Notes under the pieces: model-generated | What the model was told of the DNA's origin: nothing | Databases searched by the model: none | Seen by the model: the letters and a program-made list of their open reading frames with translations, nothing else | Translations under genes and position numbers: made by a program | Shown here: positions 35,300 through 47,300 of the stretch, in pieces | Position numbering within the stretch: position 1 is the stretch's first letter | How the letters are laid out: every line of letters starts with the position of its first letter | Assembly: GCA_944474755.1 (NCBI GenBank) | Contig: OX104122.1 | Location: 25,569,714 to 25,633,713 of the forward strand | Source: Limnoperna fortunei | Taxonomy: Eukaryota > Mollusca > Bivalvia > Mytilida > Modiolidae | Length of the DNA: 64,000 nucleotides | Direction of reading: 5' to 3'

Positions 35300-36688
35300 T
35301 TGACAAAAATGGAATAATAACAATGAAGGATATATGATCCCTATTTTTCTTTGATCTTATTGTGTGTTATCATCACATCTCACTTTAATGATGTGAGATG
35401 CGCCAATCTCGCCTAGTGTCAAGACGTTGTTAAGTAAATAATGTGATGTCACAATGTTACAAAACAGAATTAGAAAGATTATATGTGTTTTAATGAAGCT
35501 CGATGCATTATCTCATCATATCATCACGGATTTGGCCCCCGTCGAAAATGCATCTCATTTCATGAAACGTAAATAATCTATATTTACCATGATAATAAAA
35601 ATCACAACTCAGCAATAAAAACAATTATTTACAATGTACCATATGACTAGAAATTTGTGAAAGTTTCAATTTTCAATTTTTGGCTCAATGCCAATTCTGT
35701 TTAGTGGAAAGAAACTCTGCTATTATGTTAGCTAAATATAATCCAATAAATTGTCAAAAAGTTATCTGCTCTTTGTGGTATATTGTATGAAAAAAAAAAC
35801 AAAATTGTATACAGCCAAAATACAACCGACATAAAATCTGTATACCAAAAACACAACACTAAACAAAATCATCTTCGAAGCTATTTAAAAATATTACAAA
35901 GTATAAAACAATATTATCTTTATTGTATATACACATGTTTTCATGTTTAGTAAAAGATTTGGATGTTTATGTTTGTTCAAGGGAGATAATGCACATTTTC
36001 AATACCATCAGTCAGCAAGTTCAAAGACCAAATTTATGTGGTTTGAGGTGCCAGGATGTTGTACTATGGTATCAAATTAATATCCTAAGTAATAATAAAT
36101 GTGAAGTATTTAGGACTTATTATTACATGTAGTTACATTTTATCATAGTTGATCATCGATACAATCTTATGAAATCTTTCACTTATTTTACACCTTTTTC
36201 TATTGTCACTGCTTGGAAGCATAGAATAAGTGAAGAATTTAATTTTAATTAGGTTATCATCTATTTACACTTGTTTAAAGCTATTGTATTACTTGCATTG
36301 ATGTCCATTTCATGTCATTTATTTCAATTTCTGGTATGATTATCTCCCTTTGTTGGTAAAATAAATGTTCCACTGAACCGTCCTGTTTTATTGATGCCTA
36401 GTAACTTGGCACAAATTCAGGAAAAAGTATATTATTTACAAGGTCTTATACATGTATTTCTGCTAAATGTACCAGTTGGACAGAATAAAGTACTTGGTGT
36501 AAATTGGTCTGTTACCAAGGGAGATAACACCTATTTATGTATGAGTACAAGTTCGAGTTTGTTATATTTAAATTTAATTGTCTGTCACCAAGGGAGATAA
36601 TTCAACCAAGGGAGATAATTCACACATTTAAGTACAAATACAAATTTCGGGATATTTAATGGCACTGACTTAATTAATTTATGTTTAT
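35300..36688 (-). other. Probable agrin 3' UTR and downstream flank
   Basis: Downstream of the stop the DNA is AT-rich without further exons. A minus-strand AATAAA (rc at about 36383-36388) is one of several possible polyadenylation signals, so the end of the transcript cannot be fixed. In mRNA sense the motif TTATCTCCCTT occurs at 36618-36608, 36600-36590, 36527-36517 and 35989-35979; an inverted copy is at 36340-36350. Confidence 0.4.
35330..35580 (+). repeat. Dispersed foldback-like repeat, copy 1
   Basis: Shares CTTTGATCTTATTGTG, GTCAAGACGTTGTTAAGTAA, TGTCACAATGTTACAAAACA, CTCGATGCATTATCTCATCA and AATGCATCTCATTTCA with copies at 43495-43755 and 54505-55045. The CTCGATGCAT ... ATGCATCTCGTTT part is itself an inverted repeat. 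Confidence 0.65.
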
Positions 36689-36840
36689 CTATGACGAGTC
36701 ACAGAAATTAACAGCAGAACTTGTTCTTCTATGCTGTACCAGATGTAGTTCTTGGTCATTTATTCTAACTTCTTGAATACATCCAATGAATCCTTCGTTA
36801 TAATCGTCTGGTAATCCTAAATTTATATGTGTCTTTCCAC
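36689..36840 (-). CDS. Agrin terminal coding exon: end of LamG3 and stop
   Basis: The exon enters in phase 1 and encodes GGKTHINLGLPDDYNEGFIGC, then IQEVRINDQELHL and a terminal VNFCDSS before TAG at 36691-36689. The GFIGCI motif and the final cysteine are the expected LamG3 closure, so this is the true C-terminus of the protein. Confidence 0.9.
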
Positions 36841-38307
36841 CTGAAATGATTACAAGAATATAAGAAAATTATTCTTTATTTTTCCATTGAAATTTCTTCT
36901 CCAGAAGTTTCATGAAGACTTTCTACCATGGCTTTGCAACAAAACCATGGAGACATTATGTCCATAGACCCCACATCGCTGATTTATAAGGCAATATCCA
37001 CGATGAAAAATTAGCCTTGTGTACAAAGGAGGTATATACTTTGTTCATCATAGATTTTACACACTGGCCCTATAACGTTGCATTCAAACTCAGGTGAGGT
37101 AGTTATAAATTTTCATAGAATGATTATTAAATGGAAAAAAAATTCAGACAAAATTTGAATTACACAACTATCAGCCATTTACATAAAAGAAAAGAATAGT
37201 TTTAACTACTGTGGTGCCAGGTCTTGCATGATAAATACTACTAATTAATTTAAAAAAAAAACAATCTTATTAAAATTAAATCTTTTACTTGCTCCTCTTT
37301 TTTGCTATGTTGCAGCAACAAAAAAGGGGGGTGTGAAAGTGAAAAATTAACTTCAATTAGAATGAAAAAACAACCCTGATTATGTTTTACTTACAATGAA
37401 ATTTTTATAACGATTGAAACTATAATAAACAAGTTTGAGCCATACCCAGCATCCAGTAGGTTCATAAGCGAATGAATCCAGAGTACTTTGTAGGAACCAT
37501 TGATTTTGAATTCAAAGTAAGTTCTATAACAGGTTTCACAAACATACCTATTAATAAGATGCCATTAGTATCAAGCTGTGTGGCACCCTCTTTGGACAAT
37601 GAAGTTATGGGTAACTCATCATCTACTTGTAGAGTTCCCTCCCTTTCATGCCTGCAACAGATCAAATACTTGAAATAGTATGAGTATAAATCACTTAACA
37701 AAGAGGTATGTATGATAAGGCCATTATTTGGTCCAGTTTTCGTGCAGAATATGAACATTGGCTTTTAGACTGTGTTATGACACAGTGACAAAGGTTTTTA
37801 CACTGATAGAAATAACTTTTTTCTCAGTTAAAACAGTGACATCACAAAGTTATCATGGTGATGTCACAAAATAGGTATTGTTGTGATTTTTTGTAAAAAA
37901 AATAATGAAATGAACTTAAGTCATTTAAGTTAAATCAAGAAACAACAAGTGTGGACTGTGAGCACGCTCACAAAGGGATACCCCCCGCTTGGCTTCAAGT
38001 CCAATTATCTCCCCTGAATAATATCCAACAGCAACGGAGATTCTTCATCTACATATGATGTACATCCTATATCTACAGTTTCATCAAAATCTGTCAAACG
38101 GTTTAGGAGGAGTTGTGCTTACCAGGTCTCACACTGAAAACTATATTTAAAAAGTCTAAGTCCAATTATCTCCCCTGAATAATATCTGACAGCAACAAAA
38201 ATTCTTCATGCACATCTACATATGATGTACTCCCTTCATGTAAAGTTTCACCAAAATCTGTCAAGCGGTTTAGGAGGAGAAGCGCTTACAAGGGATGTGG
38301 ACAGATG

Positions 38308-38342
<35 letters not shown>

Positions 38343-41300
38343 GGACAGGGTGATTCCTATATACCCCCAAACAAGTTTGCGGGGGGTATATACTTTAACA
38401 TCGTTATAATTATCATCTTGTATTTTATTATTTATTTGGTTCATGCATATGCTATATATTTCCCAAATATAAAGGTGACAAAAATGACACTACATGACAC
38501 TTTCCAAATTTGCTAACTTGTGATTTGATAACATGATGTCACAAACTAGTACAAGGGTTCCAGAAGACCATACAACATGTCATGAACCAGAACAGAATAC
38601 TAAATATAACTGGATGTGAGCACAAGGGCACCAGGAAACTATAAAACAACATGTCATGAACCAGAACATACTAGTAACCTGTGAGCTGCTGCTCACTCAG
38701 TATACCCCGCTATTAACATCACTGAATTGACTGTTGGAAAACAGGAAGTAGATATGGGACAGACCTGAAATTGGTACTCGCAATATAGCACCATATGGTA
38801 AGGTCACATGTAAAATTTCAAGTGGTTGTGACAAGTAGTTGCTGAGAAAACTTACAAACTTTATGTTGCAGACGAAAGGATGGACGGACAGACAGGGGTA
38901 AACCAGTATACCCTCCTCATCTTGGAAGTGGGGAATTGGAAGAGAGAACAAGGGTACCAGGAGACTATACAACATGTCATGAACTGAAACAAAATCCTAA
39001 ATATGATTGGAAGAGAGTACAAGGGTACCAGGCAACTTTATTTGTATATGAACCAAAATAACTATTTTGTATACCTTTATTGTACCCCAAATGTTATGAT
39101 GGCTAGATAATCAGTTTTTTCCCTTTGCCTGTAAAAGGAAAGGTGCACTGGTATAGAAAATGGGCACTGTGTATAGAAAATGTGCACTGTGTATGGAAAA
39201 GGTGCACTGTGTACAGAAAAGATGCACTGGTATAGAAAATGGGCACTGTGTATAGTAAGTGTGCACTGTGTAAAGAAAAGGTGTGCTGCCCATAGAAAAA
39301 ATGCACTAGGTAAAGAAAAGGTCCACTGTGAACATGTTGTTGCCTTTGGTTTTCCATTTTATGGTACTAACCTTTCAGCTGATATAACATGCCATCTACC
39401 ATCATCAACAATCCTTGTAGATCTTATAATATGTAAATCTTTTTCAGACTGTCTTCCTAAATTATAACTAAATTCCACTTTTCCTTCGACTATTGCTAGA
39501 GCCAAATAGTCACCTAAAACATTACTTTTTCCGTTCTGATATAGAAGTAAGCCATCATTTTTTAATGTTCTAAATTTTAAATAGTATTTATTAGACCTCT
39601 GTGCTTTTACTCTGAAAAAAAAGGAAATGTATACACTTTAGTCACCACTTATTAAAAAATGTATCTATGAAAATCAATTTGTATTGTCTGTAGACAAAAT
39701 GCTATTAATGAGCATAAACATTACTACAGTACAGTCAACGTGATGCTGTGATTTTCCCTGCATTTGCAAATGAGTGGAAAATGCATGGTAATTTTTAGGT
39801 TTGATGCATTTGCGTGGAAACACGCAAACTGGATTCTGCCCACGATAATACCACGAATAATATGTCCACGCAAAATTTGCGGATGATGCAATGACCACGC
39901 AAATTAATCTATATATAAAAATTCGCTGTGTAACATAGACGATGTTTTTAATCTTGACCTGCAAACGTATTTGTTCAATCGTATTTACGTTATATACAAT
40001 GTGTATATTTCTTTTCCAGGCACAACAGAATTGTTCCTTGTCATACATTATAATAAAAATATCCATATATTCTTTCTTTCTTAAATCTATCTTTCTTCCT
40101 TTAGTTATTCATGTATGTTGGTAAAATAAACATCATGTCCGTAAATTTTCTTTTTTTTAAATATACGGTATGTTAATTTTCAAGGCTCCATAAATGCTAC
40201 TTACTTTAAGTAAATTTACTTTAAGTAATAAATAAAAACGAAAATTTTTAGATACTTTGTATGAAACAAACTACCAAAAACTTCGCTGTGTAACATAGAC
40301 GAGGTTTTTAAACTTGACCTGCAAACGTATTTGTTCAATCGTATTTACGTTATATACAATGTGTATATTTCTTTTCCAGGCACAACAGAATACCAAAAAC
40401 TTATATACCTACAAACGGCGATTGTTAAGTTTCAAATATTGCATTTCCGAACGATCGCAATTTAAAAAAAATATATATCGATAGTATTGCTCAATTGTAA
40501 GAAATATTTCAAATATCCCAACCAAATGTTATATCTTGTGTGCTTGTCTTTATCATTTTAGACAAGCTGGTAAAATTACATTTAAATATTGACGGAAATC
40601 CTTCCAATTGAGTTGCACCTTATAACTAAGTACGCTTATTGTGATTTATTAAAGATTTATAATCATTCAAGGTTTGCAATCCCACTCTTGTGTACTACTC
40701 TCCAGCATTCAGCACCTTACGGCAGGAGACAACTTTGTTTAATTGCCATATTGCATTATACGCAGGTTTCAATTAACAAATCTACTTCCAACACTTCCCG
40801 AGCCATCGTACATAAATGTTTTGCATTTATTTACATACGTGCACCTGTGTTAAATGTACGTGATATTTTTGTTGATATGCTAGCTATGAGATACAGTTGA
40901 ACCTACGTATTCAACACTATTTATAATTTTCAGATCTTATTTGTTTCCTTCTCCGCCCATGAACATTCTTCACCATAGACTACTTCTGCCTCTTTGGTGC
41001 AAATATTTTAACAATTTCTGTTTTCATTTACTATTTGAATGTGCGTTTTTTGTTTATTTTTATTTATTTATTTTATTTTATTTTTTTTTTGGCCAGGGGG
41101 GGGGGGGAGGAACGCAAACAAAAAACCCGTCAAAATAGTATTTGAAAACGGGAATTGTGACATATTTCCACAAAAGAGGTAGAAGGATTCGGCCTATGTT
41201 GTTCATCAAATATGTTCCACCCAGGTATCGTTATAATAATTTTAGAATGTACATAATTGTATTTTCCTTTAGTAGGATGGAAATACACCTGCTGCGAAAG

Positions 41301-44300
41301 CAGACGTTGCCTTCCATTACACAAATGCTCAATAGAATTTGGCTGAAATATACAAGAAACTGCAGTATTAAAAATGAGGAGCATTCACATAATATTTTTA
41401 CAATGTACTGTCGATGCCACATTTTTAACTTCAATGATCTTTCATAATAATTGGGACAGGACACCTAACCACGTGTTGACTTGATCAATTCCGAAGGCAG
41501 TGAATTTACCTGTACAAAGAATTTGCTAAATAAACAATACTCCATTCCGAACTAATATAAGGAATCATTCAATTAAATATATTGTAATACATCCACAGTT
41601 TCTGTATATTTCTTGAAAATTCATAGAGAAAATGTAAGTACGATGTTCGAAGACAACTTCTGCTTACCGCATTATGTGTTTCCCGCCTTGAGAATTGGCA
41701 CGTGCAGTTTATGTAATTACAAAAGGTGTGTCAGTCAAGAAATGAATACACACGTTTAAAATAAATGTAAGAATCCTCATTTGTATTAATAAAAATAATT
41801 TTTACTATAATTACTATTTATAATAATAAAGATATGAACAAGATTTTTCGATCCATGACAGAATTGCAAAACTTCATTCCGAGGTAGCAACGATCGTTAG
41901 AAAACCGTATTAAAACTGTAAGACAGTTGTATTTGATTATTAACTGTCCCATTCGTGGGTTGTATATTTGTTTATAATATCCATAATTATTTGTTTTTCA
42001 AAATTCGAGTCTGAATTCGAAATATTTCCTTTAATCGTGAAGTGATATACGAATCTATGCACGTTGATTTTTTTAAGTGAATTTTTTTTCGGTAATAAAT
42101 GTAGATTTATTCGCAAAATGACATTACCTGTAAACTTTTTCTTGGACATATTGTCACACATAATACGATGAACCAAACAAACTTAACAGTTTAATTGATA
42201 TCGTGAAAGTTAATGAATGTTCCAAAACTAGAAACACAAAAACCGCGTATGCTTCATCATTATAAAATGCGTATCATAAGACAAGGTTCATTTTTTCTAA
42301 CTGACAAACAACGGGATAGCTATTTAAAGTGGCTCATATGATTAAGCAACATACACAAGTATAAATAAATGCAGGATTTTCTTCCGTTTTTAGGGTTAAT
42401 AAATCCCAAACGTTCTTTTTCTCTACATACTTAATCACTTATTGAAAAATGTGTTTCTTTTATGATAAGGGTATTGAAAATTTTAAAAAATGAACTTTTC
42501 AGTATTTGTTTTAATTGAATAAATTTACCTGCCGGTTTAATCGTATCATGATGTGAAAATTTACGTCAACGAAAAGTATCCTCAATATATTATTTGTACA
42601 AAAGAAGAAAATGTAACATATACTTGTATAAACAATGTCTTAGATTCAAATTCTTACTGAATAGCGTTCATGTATACCAATAACATGTATAAATCGCGCC
42701 CACTCAAAGTTTTTCATGTTTTTGCGCGGCATCCACAAATCCCGTGGAAAGTTGAAAAACTCAATATTTTTCCACGCAAATTTGCGTGGGTAAAAAATTA
42801 GTGATTCGTGGGCATAATTTGAGTGGATTTTGCGTGATTACCACGCGTGGGCTATGGAAAATCACAGCATTCCATTGACTGTGCTGTATTAAACATAATT
42901 AATCTCATTAACTGAGCTGGAAATTTAACAGAATATCCATTTGATCATTAAAAATGTCCAAGATGATACAAGAAAAATGTTATGTTGTGTTGTTTAAGGG
43001 AAGATAATCCATGATGACTTACTCTTCTGATATTTCATTAGAATACTGTAAGATTGTTTCTCCATCAAACAGTAATGGTCTATCTCTGTTTATGGAATCC
43101 ACTCCTGTCAATGACAAATAAATATAACAGTACATAGAAACAAATATATGTAAATATATGATATTAATACAATGGCAGGGTGTGTTCAGCCTCAAATTTA
43201 ACTGATAATATTTAAGAAATAATTCACAGAGGCTGTGGTCTATTCTTGATTTAGGGCCAACTTGGTTCCCTTGCATTATACCCTATGATGATCTTCCAAG
43301 TTAGAAGTTTTACTTTTCCTGTGTCATGCATGAATTGCTGCAATTTATATGTGCAGCCATTACTGATAAAGAGTTTTAAAGGAAACAGATTGAAGCAGTC
43401 TTCTAAACAGCTGTTATCTGTATTAAGAATTTGGTTGACCAATAGGTAGAAAATACCTGAAATGTCATTGTATTTTGACTTTAACAGTTATTATTGCTAT
43501 TTTGCAGTATTTTCCTTTGATCTTTGTGTGCAGTATTATTCCACCTCACTCTACTAACGCGAGATGCACATCTCACTTGCTGTCAAGAAGTTGTTAAGTA
43601 AACACTGTGACGTCACAATGTTACAAAACAGCGATAAACAGATAATTTATTAAACTCGATGCATTTTCTCGTCATCTCATCTCAGTGCTGCTGCCCTTTG
43701 ATAAGATATGGATGAGAAAACACATCTCGTTTCAAAAAACGGAAATAACCTATAATTAATAATTGAACTTAATAAAATTTTTCCCATTTGACCACAATGA
43801 ATATTTAAGAAATAATTCATAAGGGCATGATTATATACTCATTTTACCACAAGACCAATATTTAATATTTGGGCATTATGGGCAAACTTGTGGTAAAAAC
43901 AGTATATATTCTTGTCCCTAAGGAATTATTTTGATTCTTATAGGACATATATACTAACTTTTTTAACCTCTGAGTTGCAGGACTTGTCCACCATTTATGA
44001 CATAAATTTGATTGTGACGTCGTTAAAATATCTAAAACATCTTACTATGACATCACCATAAAGAATGTTAATCAATTATGATCTTGATTAGGAGTATATA
44101 CTCGTTTTACCCCTGGTGTGGACTCGAAGCGTTTAGGCACGTCATATTAAATGTAGGACATTTAACTTCAACACATTTAATTTGACCCTTATGTCTTGGG
44201 GAAAAACGTTATACTCACGCTTTTCACATTTGACCCCAATAAACTTGGCAGGACATTTACATTCCACTTCATCCATCTTTGGAATACAGATTCCACCATT

Positions 44301-47300
44301 CAAACAAGGATTTACATTACACGGAGGTCCCTTGTAGGGAATTGTATTTACTATATTAGTTGAAGATGTTATCAAATCGTCATACAATCTGCCATTAATG
44401 TACATCTGGAAGATAAAAAAGTGAAATAACAGTACAAAAAGTGTTTATTTATGTAGTAGTCCTATTTCTGTAAAGTTAAGGACACAGCACGTTTTAAGGG
44501 GAAGCCATCCCCATCCAACATTTTTTGTGAAAATCTAAAAAAAAAAATTTTATTCATGACAAAAGTAATAATAATTTTAAGATTTTAATAACAGCATGTG
44601 CCTTGTCTTCGATTGGTTAATAAATCAAGGATTTATCTGGATGATAGAAACATTTGTATAGACTCTAACATAGTTTGTTTATACTGTTCAATCATATGTT
44701 GTTATTAGTGTTAATCTATCCTTTGTACAGAAATGTTTCAAGGGGTGTAATAGGGTGTCAAATAAGACTTTTTTGTAAGAGAAATCTGGACTCAATACAA
44801 ACTGACAGGATAAGTATGAGGAAGGACATTGCAAGTCTAAATATCTGTTTACTGGCTCAGATAAAGTTTTACTGGTAAACTCAATCTGTCAACTTTAAAT
44901 TAGCAATTGATGCTGGCAAATCTTCAAATACAATATTCCGAAGAATTTTCAAATACAATATTCCTAAGAATTTTCAGATACAATATTCCGAAGAATTTTC
45001 AAATACAATATTCCTAAGAATTTTCAAATACAATATTCCGAAGAATTTTCAAATACAATATTCCTAAGAATTTTCAGATACAATATTCCTAAGAATTTTC
45101 AGATACAATATTCCTAAGAATTTTCAAATACAATATTCCTAAGGATTTTCAAATACAATATTTGATAGGAAAGTTTGTATACGTTCTACCATCATTAATT
45201 TTTAGTCTGTTCATCTATCCTTCATATGGTAACGTTTTATCAGATGTTTCAAGTGGTGTGAAAATGTGGCCAATAGGTTTTTTGTAAGTGAATCTGACTA
45301 AATAAAAACAGAAATGATAAGGCTGACGAGGACATTGCAGGTCCAAATATCTGTTTACTGGCTCAGATAAAATGTAACCGGTAAATTCAATCTGTGATCT
45401 TTATAAATCAGCAATTGATTGTTGCAAATCTTCAAATACAATACAACAATTTGATCTGTTAACACCTACCCTCTGTATGACTCCAGTAAAGTTCTGTGTA
45501 ATATTTGAGTCAACTGGAACATCAAATCTACTTTTGAATCCACCAATGTAAAGAACACTTTTGGCTAAGTTCAGTTCATTTAGAAAACCCTGAAATAGTC
45601 AAAATAACTAAACAAAAATGTTATTTACTAACAATCTAAAACTAGATATCAGCAAGATAGTATCCATCTCTGTGGGCCCCGCAGACCTTGAGGTCAAGGT
45701 CAAAGGTCATCACATCGCCTTGATATAAGCTACCCACATACCAAATATCAAAAGCCTAACTTAAAAGATAAAAAAGTTATATCTGGGACACAATTAGTTT
45801 TGGATGGAGGGAAGCATGGATGGACGGACAGGCTGATCACTAAGTGGCGGTGCCTAATAATAAATCAATAAAAATAGTCAATATTTTGAAGATTATTTTG
45901 TACTTTTTTTATATAGGATGCAAAAAACACAATACTGCTTCAGAATTACCAATTTAACTCTGATTTCTCTTAAAAACCTACAATAGAATCAGAAATAATT
46001 AACGCTTCACTGGCCTTTTTGAAAAGGACTAAAGCCATGTGAAAACATTCTGAACAGCAGCTTAGTTTCTCAATTATATCCCCAAAATAAAATAATTTGA
46101 CTTTTCATCTTATTATTACATTATATAAACAAATATATGTGGAAAATCCTATTTGATTAATTATTTTGTTGTTTAATACCAAGAGAACAATATTTTTAGC
46201 TAGATCTTACTGTCAGCATGCTTTATATGAAAGCATCATTTTGATTCAAAAGATATTATGCAAGCACTCTTTAGTAGACATCTTTATAAGTTTGACACGT
46301 TAAGTCATGCAGGTCACTCCTACAATATTTAATGGTGATAACCAACAACAAAATTCCTTAGAAAATAATTGTACATAATGCATTCAATTATGAACTTATA
46401 GCAAACATACCGTAGATTCTCCTGTGTAGTTCTGTCGAGGATTCTTGTCTATTAACAATGATCCAACTTTTTTTGTTTTATCAATGACAACTTCATGCCA
46501 TTTGTCAAGTTTGATCACACTTCCGCTACTGAAATAAATCAATATTTTACCATTTTATTATTAGCCCTTGAGGACACTATTTATAGGACACACTCTTGTT
46601 ACTATTTTTGGAGGACACTTCTGTTACTATTTTTGGATTACATTCCTGTTACTATTTCTGAAGGGCATTCCTGTTAGTATTTATGTATGACACTGTAGTA
46701 AGTATTTTTAAAGAATACTGGAGGACACTTCTGTTACTATATCTGGTGGTAATTTGTGTTACTATTTCAGGACATTCCTGTTACTGGTACCATTTTGAAT
46801 ACTAGTATAATGAGGTCACTCCTCATCTTGTAAAATAAAAAAAAAATCCTTCAAAGACAGAAATGGCCAGATTTCGTTAAACAGGAAGTAGGTGAGCAAC
46901 AGACCTGAAATCAAATCCCATGTTATGGGAGGCCATGCTGATGCTGCATACCAAATTTCAAGAGAATGTGATTAGTAGTTGCTGAGAAAACTGTTTCCCA
47001 TTCACCATATTATCACCCAGATTTTCACTGTGTAAAATCCGGCCAATAAGGATTCAAAGTAAGTGGAAAAGTATTAAGTCAATTTCTATAATGGATTTGT
47101 TGCAATGATCAATAATGTGTCACTTTACTGTGGATGTCTATATCAATATAAAACTGTTCGTACATGACTGTATCACAAAAATACAATGTCATTTCACAGT
47201 AAAAAATATAAGGCATCAATATTTGTTTGTTGCATGAGGCATACTTTTAAAAAATCCTTTAGCAGTTGTACACTATAAAAGCATATTAAAAACATCTAAA

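Noticed and set aside
39103..39357. Frames rich in HTQCTFSIHSAHF-like repeats
   Set aside because: Produced by the roughly 20-bp minisatellite in an agrin intron.
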